Shown here in pieces: positions 52,063 to 59,581 of a stretch of DNA of 64,000 bases. Origin of the DNA: Chersky-840 sp963764205. GTDB taxonomy: Bacteria > Actinomycetota > Acidimicrobiia > Acidimicrobiales > UBA8190. The stretch's first letter is position 1. The number at the start of each line of letters is the position of its first letter. The DNA is taken from positions 372,001-436,000 of the forward strand of contig CAVXRN010000006.1 of NCBI GenBank assembly GCA_963764205.1. The letters are read 5' to 3'. The notes beneath the pieces were generated by a model. The model saw nothing but the letters and a program-made list of their open reading frames with translations, was not told the origin of the DNA and made no database searches. The translations under genes and the position numbers were made by a program.

Positions 52063-52974
52063 ATGTCCCTGCCGTCTACTGCGGTCCCGCGCGGTCTCAG
52101 GGCAGGCGGCCTGAGGGCCCGCAGCTACGTGGCGCTGACCAAGCCGCGCATCATCGAGCTGCTGCTCGTCACCACGATTCCGACCATGTTCGTGGCCAAA
52201 CGCGGGGTCCCGTCGCCGGTGCTGATGGTCCTCGTGCTCGTCGGTGGGGCCCTTGCTGCGGGCGGGGCCAACGCGTTGAACATGGTGCTCGACCGGGACA
52301 TCGACAAGGTCATGCACCGGACCCGTCACCGTCCCCTCGTCACCGGGGAGGTGACGCCCCTCGCCGCCACGGTCTTCGCCGTGGTCCTCGAGGTGGCGGC
52401 CTTCGCCGAGCTGTGGGCGTGGGTGAACCTGCTCTCGGCGGTGCTGGCGGTGGCGGCCACCGCCTTCTACATCGTCGTCTACACCATCTGGCTCAAGCGG
52501 ACCTCGTCCCAGAACATCGTGATCGGTGGGGCGGCGGGGGCGGTGCCAGTGCTCGTCGGTTGGGCGGCGGTCACCGGTCGTCTGGGTTGGGCGCCCCTCG
52601 TGCTCTTCGCCGTGATCGTCATCTGGACGCCACCGCATTTCTGGGCGCTCGCCATCCGCTACCGCGACGACTACGCGGCGGCGGAGGTTCCCATGCTCCC
52701 GGTCGTGGCCACCTTGCGCCGCACCGCCGGGCAGATCCTGCTCTACACCGTGGCCCTGGTGGCGGTCACGGTGCTCTTCGCCGCCGTCGCGCACATGGGC
52801 CCGGTCTACCTCGTCGGCGCGCTCGTGCTCGGCGCGCTCTTCGTCGTCTTCGCGCTGCGGTTGCGTCGGGATCAGACCCCGCGTGCCGCCATGGCCCTGT
52901 TCCGGTACTCGATCACGTATCTGACGCTGCTCTTCGTCGCCATGGCCGGCGACGTGCTCATCCGGTTCCATTGA
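52063..52974 (+). CDS. ctaB: Protoheme IX farnesyltransferase (heme O synthase)
   Basis: The 303-residue membrane prenyltransferase makes heme O from heme B and farnesyl-PP. ATG 52063 starts SLPSTAVPRGLRAGGLRARS. UbiA-type Asp-rich motifs are NMVLDRDIDKVMHRTRHRPL (first) and the second at IRYRDDYAAAEVPMLPVV after WTPPHFWALA. About nine helices are expected. It faces ctaA head to head, so both heme O to heme A steps are controlled from one intergenic region. The thioredoxin-like gene follows on the same strand. Confidence 0.95.
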   Translation: MSLPSTAVPRGLRAGGLRARSYVALTKPRIIELLLVTTIPTMFVAKRGVPSPVLMVLVLVGGALAAGGANALNMVLDRDIDKVMHRTRHRPLVTGEVTPLAATVFAVVLEVAAFAELWAWVNLLSAVLAVAATAFYIVVYTIWLKRTSSQNIVIGGAAGAVPVLVGWAAVTGRLGWAPLVLFAVIVIWTPPHFWALAIRYRDDYAAAEVPMLPVVATLRRTAGQILLYTVALVAVTVLFAAVAHMGPVYLVGALVLGALFVVFALRLRRDQTPRAAMALFRYSITYLTLLFVAMAGDVLIRFH

Positions 52975-53065
52975 CGCAGCCGCTGGCTCCATTGACACAG
53001 CCGCTGGCTCCATTGACATGGCTCCATTGACACAGCCGCCGACTCCATCGACACAGCCGCCGGCC
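52968..53065 (+). repeat. 21-bp-type tandem repeat joining ctaB and the TlpA-like gene
   Basis: The unit TGGCTCCATTGACACAGCCG recurs with CCATTGAC at 52970, 52991, 53011, 53023 and a variant at 53044. It includes the ctaB stop codon (CATTGA), the whole gap and the first codons of the next gene, where it encodes PLTQPPTPSTQPP. Confidence 0.8.
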
Positions 53066-53617
53066 GAGCCCGAGGCGGGCGGCCCGGCCCCGAGCGGGAG
53101 GCGCCGTCGGTGGGTGTCGCTGGGTCTCGGCCTCGTCCTGGCGGCGGGGCTCGTGTTCGGGCTGACCGTGTCGAGCGGCCCGGCCACCAAGCAGGCCCCG
53201 CCGTTTTCGCTCCCGCGCGTCGGGGGCGGCGGGAACGTGTCGTACCCACTGAGCGGAAGCGGGAGCAGCCGGCCGGTGGTGGTGACGTTCTTCGCCTCGT
53301 GGTGCGCGCCGTGCCACGCGGAGCTGCCCATGGTGGCGCGCGTGGCCCGACGGGAGCAGGCGACGGGTGGCCACGTGGTCTTCCTGGGCATCGACGGCAA
53401 CGACGATCCCACTAGCGGTTTGGCGTTCGCCCGCCACAGCGGCGTGTCGTTCCCGGTGGGAGCCGACGCGACGAGCTCGGTGGCACCGAAGTTCACGCTG
53501 GTGGGCTATCCCGGCACCGTGTTCATCGACGCCACGGGCACGATCGTCGCCACCGTACACGGCCCTGTGAGCCGCGCCACCCTCGAGGCCGACCTGGCGC
53601 GGCTTTCCCACGCCTGA
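53018..53617 (+). CDS. Membrane-anchored TlpA-like thioredoxin
   Basis: The 199-residue protein starts at ATG 53018, inside the repeat; no clear ribosome-binding site is present. A Pro-rich, Arg-ended cytoplasmic segment (to residue 32) precedes one membrane helix (WVSLGLGLVLAAGLVFGLTV). The outer thioredoxin domain has VVVTFFASWCAPCHAELPMV with the CxxC active site, then VVFLGIDGNDDPTSG, FPVGADATSSVAPKFTLVGY and the cis-Pro region GYPGTVFID. TlpA/ResA-like proteins reduce extracytoplasmic cysteines, for example in apocytochromes or CuA sites; position beside ctaB fits oxidase or cytochrome maturation (inference). Confidence 0.9.
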   Translation: MAPLTQPPTPSTQPPAEPEAGGPAPSGRRRRWVSLGLGLVLAAGLVFGLTVSSGPATKQAPPFSLPRVGGGGNVSYPLSGSGSSRPVVVTFFASWCAPCHAELPMVARVARREQATGGHVVFLGIDGNDDPTSGLAFARHSGVSFPVGADATSSVAPKFTLVGYPGTVFIDATGTIVATVHGPVSRATLEADLARLSHA

Positions 53618-53636
53618 CCGTCGCCCGAGACGGGCG

Positions 53637-54398
53637 TCAGCCGGCGACGACGGCGAAGCGCGGGGTCACTCCGAGGAGCCGTTCGGGCAAGCGCTGCTCG
53701 AAGGCCGACGCCCATTCGACGTCGCGCAGGCGTACGAGTCGCGGTGCGGGCCATCCGGCGTCGGCCACGACCTGCGCCACGGTGCGGGGATGGGTGCCCG
53801 ACCCCAGTGGAAGGGCGCCACGGACCTCGGGGGAGTACTCGCCGTGGTGGTCCGGAGCCGTGCCCCGCCACCGCCGCACCAGCTTCCATGCCCTTCCGCG
53901 CAGGGCTTCGACGCGATCGGCGTCGCCCCACAGCGACTCGACCGCCACGAGCCTCCCGGCGGGCGCCACGGTCCGCCACGCGGCCACCGCTGCAGCGGGG
54001 TCCGGCAGGGTCCAGAGCAAGTGGCGTTCCATGACGGCGTCGTACCCCGGGGCCCCGTCCGGCCCCGCGTCGAGCACGGGCGGCGGCTCGTGCGCCGGTG
54101 CGACGACGACCGAGATGTCGAGGCCTTCCGCTTCGGCCGCAGCGCGCAGCCGGGCCAGCATCTGCGGTGAGAGGTCGAGCGCCGTGACCCGATGGCCGAG
54201 GCGCGCCGCGATGAGGCTCAGGAAGCCGGTGCCCGCCCCGCAGTCGAGGACGCGTGCCGGAGGCGGTGGCAGGAGCGACGCCAACGCAGCCGTCCACGCC
54301 GCTTGCACCGCGGGGCTGACGGGTCGGTGGCCCGGGGTGTTGTCATAGGTGGCGGCGTCGTCGTCCCAGAACCGCCGGATGTCGTCGAGGATGGCCAT
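53637..54398 (-). CDS. Class I SAM-dependent methyltransferase
   Basis: The 253-residue protein starts at ATG 54398 (AILDDIRRFWDDDAATYDNT), 2 bp after the amidase stop, so it is the last gene of that operon. Motif I is VLDCGAGTGFLSLIAARLGH, strand-2 acid in VTALDLSPQMLARLR, then YDAVMERHLLWTLPDPAAAV and VAPAGRLVAVESLWG. The start FWDDDAATYDNTPGHRP is common in actinobacterial methyltransferases next to ABC transporters. The substrate is unknown; a small-molecule or envelope substrate is possible given the operon. Confidence 0.88.
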   Translation of the reverse strand: MAILDDIRRFWDDDAATYDNTPGHRPVSPAVQAAWTAALASLLPPPPARVLDCGAGTGFLSLIAARLGHRVTALDLSPQMLARLRAAAEAEGLDISVVVAPAHEPPPVLDAGPDGAPGYDAVMERHLLWTLPDPAAAVAAWRTVAPAGRLVAVESLWGDADRVEALRGRAWKLVRRWRGTAPDHHGEYSPEVRGALPLGSGTHPRTVAQVVADAGWPAPRLVRLRDVEWASAFEQRLPERLLGVTPRFAVVAG

Positions 54399-54400
54399 CG

Positions 54401-56029
54401 CTAGGTCCGCTCGACGCCTTCGAGGAATTGCTCGATGCCGTCCGCGACGCCCTGGGCCGCGCTCTGGCGCCACACCGGGCTCTGGACGAGCGCGGCGTCG
54501 TGGGCGTTGCGCATGTTGGCGCACTCGATGAGGACCTTGGGCACCGTCGACAGGTCGAGGCCGCCGAGGTCGGAGCGAGGCACGATGCCGTCGACGCCCG
54601 TGTAGTTCGAAGCGGGCTCGCCCGAGTCGGAGCCGAAGGTGTTGCGGACGTCCACGCCGAGCTGGGCCGAGGGCCCGACGATGGCGCGGTTGTCGGAGAT
54701 GGGGCTCACGACCGGGAGCGGGGTGTCCACGGCGAAGCCCACGCCGCCGGGCGGACCACCGTCGGCGTGGATCGAGATGGCCGCGTCGGCGTGGAGGTCG
54801 TTGGCGATCGCGGCACGCACGTTGACGCAGGGCCCGACGCCGGTGTCGGTGGGGCGGGTGAGCACGACCCGGGCCCCGTCCGCTTGGAGCAGCGCCTGGG
54901 CCCGGACCGCCACGTCGAAGTTGAAGGCGTGCTCGGGGTAGCCGTTGTCGGTCGAGGTGCCGGCGGTGTCACACGGCTCGGTCACCCCGCCGCCGTCGAT
55001 GGGGCGGTCGATGAAGCCCGGGTCGCCGCCGTTGCCACCGTCGTGGCCGGGGTCGATCACGACCGTCAGCCCCGCCAGCGGCGCCACGGCGACCGAGCCC
55101 TGGTAGGTGGCGTCGCCGAGCGAGTAGACGCCACCGTCGGCGCCCACCAACCAGTACCCACCACCGTCGGGCGTCGCCGCCATCGCCACGACGGCCCGGT
55201 CGAGCACGAGAGCGCCGGTCGACCCTTCGTAGGGCCCGCCGAAGGAGAAGATCCCGCCGTCGGCCGCCACGAGCCAATAGCCGCTCCCGCTCCCACCGGC
55301 GCCCGCGACGGCCATGCCCACCACGGGCCGCGAGAGATGGACGCCGCCCATCGAGCCGGCGAAGCGGGCGTCGCCGTAGGAGAAGACGCCGCCGTCGGCC
55401 GCCACCAGCCAGTACCCGCCGTCGTCGGTGGTGGCCGCCATGCCCACGACGGGCGAGTCGAGCTTGAGCGCCCCGGCCGAGCCGGCGAAGGGGGCGTCGA
55501 AGGTGAAGATCCCGCCGTCCGCCGCGACCAGCCAGTAGCCGCCCGTGGCCCGATCGGCCGCCATGCCCACGACGGGTTCGGTGAGACGGACCCCGCCCAT
55601 CGAGCCGGCGAAGCGGGCGTCGCCGTAGGAGAAGACGCCGCCGTCCGCGGCGACCAGCCAGTACCCGCCGCCGTCGGCGGTGGCCGCCATGCCCACCACG
55701 GGCGAGCTGAGCGCCAGGCTCCCGGCGGAGCCGAGGAACGGGGCGTCGAAATTGAACACGGCGCCGTTCGAGGCCACGAGCCAGTACCCGCCCGTGGCCG
55801 CATCGGCCGCGGCGTCGACGATGGGCGCGTCGCTCGTCGGGCCGGTAGCCGAAGAGCGGGTGGTCGAGGAGACGGAGGTCGAGGAGAGGGAGACGGTGGA
55901 CGCACCGTGGACCAGCTCGACGCGGTGATGGCCGACGGTGGAGGTGGTGCGAACGAGAAGGAGCGCCACGACGACGAGCAGAACCGGCGTGGTGAGGACG
56001 CCCAGCCGTCGGTGCACGGCACCCATCAT
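54401..56029 (-). CDS. N-acetylmuramoyl-L-alanine amidase with N-terminal beta-repeats
   Basis: The ATG at 56029 overlaps the upstream stop and gives 542 residues. The signal or anchor is VLTTPVLLVVVALLLVRTTS. Residues about 60-340 hold about seven 40-residue repeats (GGYWLVAADGGVFSYGDA...FAGSMGG). The Amidase_3 domain (about 345-540) has VVIDPGHDGGNGG (zinc His), EHAFNFDVAVRAQALLQADG (second ligand Glu/His region), ISIHADGGPPGGVGF (zinc His) and the catalytic Glu in PKVLIECANMRN. It cleaves the peptidoglycan stem peptide from MurNAc. Coupled by overlap to the LOG-like gene. Confidence 0.93.
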   Translation of the reverse strand: MMGAVHRRLGVLTTPVLLVVVALLLVRTTSTVGHHRVELVHGASTVSLSSTSVSSTTRSSATGPTSDAPIVDAAADAATGGYWLVASNGAVFNFDAPFLGSAGSLALSSPVVGMAATADGGGYWLVAADGGVFSYGDARFAGSMGGVRLTEPVVGMAADRATGGYWLVAADGGIFTFDAPFAGSAGALKLDSPVVGMAATTDDGGYWLVAADGGVFSYGDARFAGSMGGVHLSRPVVGMAVAGAGGSGSGYWLVAADGGIFSFGGPYEGSTGALVLDRAVVAMAATPDGGGYWLVGADGGVYSLGDATYQGSVAVAPLAGLTVVIDPGHDGGNGGDPGFIDRPIDGGGVTEPCDTAGTSTDNGYPEHAFNFDVAVRAQALLQADGARVVLTRPTDTGVGPCVNVRAAIANDLHADAAISIHADGGPPGGVGFAVDTPLPVVSPISDNRAIVGPSAQLGVDVRNTFGSDSGEPASNYTGVDGIVPRSDLGGLDLSTVPKVLIECANMRNAHDAALVQSPVWRQSAAQGVADGIEQFLEGVERT

Positions 56030-56529
56030 GGTCCTCGCCGGGCGCGGCGTGCCGATCTCGCCAACTCGACGGCGAGCCCGACGGCAGCGACGGGGTCCTC
56101 GGCCCGCACGACGGCGTCGACGACGGCACCGCCTCGGGCCAGCTCCCACGTGTCGAGGCCGACGACCGGGATCGCAGCCTGCAGGGCCAGGGCGATCTCC
56201 GACAGCGTGCCGTACTCACCCGACACCGCCACCACGGCGTCCGCGGTGCGGACCACGAGCGCGTTGCGCGCCTCGCCCAACCCCGTGGGGACCGCCACGT
56301 CGACGTACGCGTTGGCGGCGGCGCGGTCGGGTCCGGGGAGGATGCCGAGCGTGAGCCCGCCGCCGTGCTTCGCCCCGCGGCACGCCGCCTCCATGACCCC
56401 GCCCAACCCGCCGCACACGAGCACGGCCCCGGCCGCGGCGACGGCGCCGCCCACCTCTTCCGCCACACGGCACGTCGACTCGGGCAGGCGACCACCGGTG
56501 CCGACGACCGCGAGGTAGAGCCGGCTCAC
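56026..56529 (-). CDS. LOG/TIGR00725-like Rossmann-fold protein
   Basis: The GTG at 56529 overlaps the permease stop and gives 167 residues. It reads LYLAVVGTGGRLPESTCRVA, VLVCGGLGGVMEAACRGAKH, GGGLTLGILPGPDRAAANAY, NALVVRTADAVVAVSGEYGT and LSEIALALQAAIPVVGLDTW. The fold is that of LOG/MoCo-carrier-like proteins, but the LOG motif PGGxGTxxE is replaced by SGEYGTLSE, so cytokinin-type phosphoribohydrolase activity is doubtful. Short TIGR00725 proteins match best (from memory). The role in an ABC/amidase operon is unknown. Confidence 0.8.
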   Translation of the reverse strand: MSRLYLAVVGTGGRLPESTCRVAEEVGGAVAAAGAVLVCGGLGGVMEAACRGAKHGGGLTLGILPGPDRAAANAYVDVAVPTGLGEARNALVVRTADAVVAVSGEYGTLSEIALALQAAIPVVGLDTWELARGGAVVDAVVRAEDPVAAVGLAVELARSARRARRGP

Positions 56530-57272
56530 TCCCACCGGAATGTCGTCGCCGCCAGGATCGGAGCGCCCACGGCCCACAGCACGAGGACCAACCACGCCCA
56601 ACCCGGCACCGACGTGCCCAGGCCGAGGCTCCGGTGCAGCGCTTCGGCCAGCGCCGCGGCGGGCAGGGCCTTCGACACCGCCTGGAGCCCGTCGGGCAAC
56701 TTCGACAGCGGGGCCAGCATCCCGCTCACGAGCAGCAGCAGCAGCCACAGCCCGTTGGCCGCGGCCAGATTGACCTCGGGCCGCAGCACCCCGGCCAGCA
56801 TCAGGCCGATGCCCCCGAACCCGGCCGTGGCGAGCACGACGACCACCACGGCCCGGCCCGCGCCGCCGGCGGTGGGGTGCCAGCCCAGCCCGAGCGCGAC
56901 GGGGACGAGCACGGCGACCTGGATGGCCTCGACCACGAGGATGGCGACGATCTTGGCGCCCAGCAGCGACGGGCGGCCGAGCGGTGTGGCGCCGAGCCGT
57001 TTGAGCACGCCGTAGCCCCGCTCGAATCCCGTGGCGATGCTGAGGTTCACGAGCGCGGTGCCCATCACCGCCAGGGCCAGGATCCCCGGCGCCAGAAAGC
57101 TGACGGGGTGGGAGGTGCCGGTCGGGAGCAGGTGCACTTCGGAGAAGAAGACGAGTAGGACGACGGGGATGCCGATGGTGAGCAGCAGCGACTCGCCCCG
57201 GCGCAACGTCATGCCCACCTCGGCCGCGCTCTGGGCCGCCAACCGGCTCAGCACGGGACGCGCCGCGTTCAT
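56526..57272 (-). CDS. ABC-2 type transporter permease
   Basis: The ATG at 57272 overlaps the ATPase stop and gives 248 residues with six helices: LLLTIGIPVVLLVFFSEVHL, LAPGILALAVMGTALVNLSI, IVAILVVEAIQVAVLVPVAL, AVVVVVLATAGFGGIGLMLA, GLWLLLLLVSGMLAPLSKL and a C-terminal one. The loop TGFERGYGVLKRLGATPLGR is the ABC-2 signature that docks with the ATPase. One permease and one ATPase suggest a DrrAB-type exporter of a lipid-like or drug-like compound. Confidence 0.92.
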   Translation of the reverse strand: MNAARPVLSRLAAQSAAEVGMTLRRGESLLLTIGIPVVLLVFFSEVHLLPTGTSHPVSFLAPGILALAVMGTALVNLSIATGFERGYGVLKRLGATPLGRPSLLGAKIVAILVVEAIQVAVLVPVALGLGWHPTAGGAGRAVVVVVLATAGFGGIGLMLAGVLRPEVNLAAANGLWLLLLLVSGMLAPLSKLPDGLQAVSKALPAAALAEALHRSLGLGTSVPGWAWLVLVLWAVGAPILAATTFRWE

Positions 57273-58231
57273 CGCCCGGCCCCCTGGACGTCCTGGGTGA
57301 CGCGCAGGTAGATCTCTTCGAGCGAGTGACCCCCGGCCCGCAGCTCGGTGAGGGGGAGGTCGCGCTCGTTCATCCACCCCGCCAGCAACGCCAACCGGGT
57401 GGTGGTGGCGGGGCCCTCCACGCGGTAGTGACCCGGGCGCTCCTCGGTCACGACAGCCGGCTCGGGCCCGAGCGCCGCGCGCAGCGACACGAGGTCGAGC
57501 CCGACGGGGCCCTCGAAGCGGATCCCGCCCTCGCCCCCCGCGGCGGCGAGCTCGGCCACCGTGCCGCGGGCCACGGCGCGCCCGCGGGCGATGATCACGA
57601 CGTCGTCCGCGACGCGCTCGGCCTCGGGCAGCTCGTGGGTGGTGAGCAGCACGCACGCCCCCCGGTCGCGCAGCTCGGTGATCACCCGTCGGACCGAGAG
57701 GCGTCCCTCGGGGTCGACGCCGGCGGTGGGCTCGTCGAGGAAGACCACTTCGGGCCGGCCCACGATGGCGAGCGCCAACGAGAGGCGTTGTTGTTCGCCC
57801 CCCGACAACCGCCGCCACGGCGTTCGGGCGACCGAGCGCAGTCCCACCAGGTCCAAGAGCGCGTCGGGGTCCTCGGACTCTTCGTAGTAGTCGGCGAAGA
57901 GCCGCAGCACGCGCCGCGGTCCCATGACCGGATAGACGCCGCCGCGCTGCAGCATCACGCCGATGCGGGCCACCACGCGCCGGTGGTCGGCCGCCGGGTC
58001 GAGCCCGAGCACGCGCACGGTGCCGTCGGTGGCGCGGCGGTAGCCCTCGAGGGTCTCGACGGTGGAGGTCTTGCCCGCCCCGTTCGGTCCCAGCAGCGCC
58101 AACACCTGGCCCCGCCGGGCCGAGAGCGTGAGCCCGTCCACCGCCGTCGTGGTGCCGTAGCGCACGACGAGGTCGCGACACTCGATGACCGGGTCGTCGC
58201 CGGGCGCGTCGGATGGAGCCGGGCCGGACAT
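57269..58231 (-). CDS. ABC-2 type transporter ATPase (DrrA-like)
   Basis: The 320-residue protein starts at ATG 58231. Walker A LALLGPNGAGKTSTVETLEG, Q-loop VMLQRGGVYPV, signature RLSGGEQQRLSLALAIV, Walker B VVFLDEPTAGVDPEGR, H-loop LLTTHELPEAERVADDV. The C-terminal about 90 residues form the DrrA-type regulatory domain (TEERPGHYRVEGPATTTRLA). First gene of a five-gene overlapping operon. TAGCCT lies 7 nt upstream and overlaps the divergent serS promoter. Confidence 0.95.
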   Translation of the reverse strand: MSGPAPSDAPGDDPVIECRDLVVRYGTTTAVDGLTLSARRGQVLALLGPNGAGKTSTVETLEGYRRATDGTVRVLGLDPAADHRRVVARIGVMLQRGGVYPVMGPRRVLRLFADYYEESEDPDALLDLVGLRSVARTPWRRLSGGEQQRLSLALAIVGRPEVVFLDEPTAGVDPEGRLSVRRVITELRDRGACVLLTTHELPEAERVADDVVIIARGRAVARGTVAELAAAGGEGGIRFEGPVGLDLVSLRAALGPEPAVVTEERPGHYRVEGPATTTRLALLAGWMNERDLPLTELRAGGHSLEEIYLRVTQDVQGAGR

Positions 58232-58238
58232 CGCGGCG

Positions 58239-58248
58239 AGGCTACCGT
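58239..58248. promoter_or_regulatory. Overlapping divergent -10 elements of the ABC operon and serS
   Basis: Minus-strand TAGCCT (58239-58244) is 7 nt before the ATPase ATG; plus-strand TACCGT (58243-58248) is 8 nt before the serS ATG. The two hexamers share two base pairs (58243-58244), and the starts are only 25 bp apart. Confidence 0.55.
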
Positions 58249-58256
58249 TGCGCCCC

Positions 58257-59549
58257 ATGATCGACATCCGGTTGGCCAGGGAGAACCCCGATGTGATCAC
58301 CGCCGCCCTGGCCCGTCGGGGCGTGGACCCGGCCGAGGTGCGGCGCCTGCTCGACGCCGACGGTCGGGCGCGCGCCGCGGTAGGACGTCGCGACGAGCTG
58401 CGGGCCAACGTCAAGGAGCTGTCGCGCCAGGTGGGTGAGGCCCGCCGGTCGGGCGACGCAGCGCGCGCGGCGGAGCTGACCGAGCAGAGCCGCGCCCTGG
58501 GCGAGCAGGAGACCGAGGCCGACGCCGAGGCGGTTGCGGCGCAGGCCGAGGTGCGCGCCCTGTTGCTGTGGCTGCCCAACCTCCCGTCCGACGAGGCGCC
58601 CGACGGCGAAGGGCCCGACGACAACCCGGTCGTGCGTCGGTGGCCCGACACCCCGCGCCCGTATGCGGAGCACCAGCGCGTGCCGCACTGGGACACCGGG
58701 GCCGAGCTCGGCATCCTCGACCTCGAGCGCGGCGCCAAGCTGTCGGGCTCGATGTTCCCTCTGTATCGCGGGGCGGGCGCCCGGCTGATCCGGGCGCTCA
58801 CGGCATTCGCCCTCGACCACCACAGCGACGTGTACGAGGAGATCCGCCCTCCCACGTTGGTCCGCACCGAGACGATGGTGTCGACCGGACACCTGCCCAA
58901 GTTCGCCGACGACGCCTACCACCTCGAGCGCGACGACCTGTGGGCCATCCCCACCGCCGAGGTGCCGCTCACGTCGATGTTCCGGGACGAGATCCTCGAC
59001 GCGGCCGCGCTCCCGCTGCGGTTGACCGCCGGCACCGCCTGCTTCCGGCGTGAGGCGGGATCGGCCGGTCGTGACACGCGGGGCCTCCTGCGCGTGCACG
59101 AGTTCGACAAGGTGGAGCTCTTCGCCTACGCCACCGCACAGCAGTCACCCACCGAGCACGCGGCGATGGTCGGCCGGGCCGAGGCGCTGCTGCAGGAGCT
59201 CGACCTCGAGTACCGCGTCCTCGACCTGTGCACGGGGGAGCTCGGCGTCTCGTCGGCCCGCACCTTCGACATCGAGGTCTACGCCCCGGGGTCGGACATG
59301 TGGCTCGAGGTGTCGTCGGTGAGCTGGTGTACCGACTACCAGGCGCGCCGCGCCAACATCCGCTACCGCCCTGACGCCGGCGGTGCGCCGGTGTTCGTCC
59401 ACACCTTGAACGGCTCGGCCATCGCCTGGGCCCGGGTCTGGGCCGCGCTGGTGGAGACGGGGCGCCGACCCGACGGGTCGGTGGCGCTCCCCGCCGCGCT
59501 CGCCCCCTACCTCGGCGGCCGCACCGTCATCGAAGCGCCGTCGACCTGA
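58257..59549 (+). CDS. serS: Seryl-tRNA synthetase
   Basis: The 430-residue class II enzyme starts at ATG 58257 (IDIRLARENPDVITAALARR). Residues about 25-100 are the long tRNA-binding coiled coil. The catalytic core has TAEVPLTSMFRDEIL, motif 2 CFRREAGSAGRDTRGLLRVH, EFDKVELFAYATAQQSPTEH, and DIEVYAPGSDMWLEVSSVSW. Motif 3 reads LNGSAIAWARVWAALVETGR: the usual NGSGLAVGRTL has lost two glycines, although the Arg is kept. This variant could be normal for the lineage. Length is typical, and it is the only aminoacyl-tRNA synthetase in the window. Confidence 0.95.
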   Translation: MIDIRLARENPDVITAALARRGVDPAEVRRLLDADGRARAAVGRRDELRANVKELSRQVGEARRSGDAARAAELTEQSRALGEQETEADAEAVAAQAEVRALLLWLPNLPSDEAPDGEGPDDNPVVRRWPDTPRPYAEHQRVPHWDTGAELGILDLERGAKLSGSMFPLYRGAGARLIRALTAFALDHHSDVYEEIRPPTLVRTETMVSTGHLPKFADDAYHLERDDLWAIPTAEVPLTSMFRDEILDAAALPLRLTAGTACFRREAGSAGRDTRGLLRVHEFDKVELFAYATAQQSPTEHAAMVGRAEALLQELDLEYRVLDLCTGELGVSSARTFDIEVYAPGSDMWLEVSSVSWCTDYQARRANIRYRPDAGGAPVFVHTLNGSAIAWARVWAALVETGRRPDGSVALPAALAPYLGGRTVIEAPST

Positions 59550-59581
59550 GGCCCGGTGCCCTGAGACCCACGATCTCGCCC

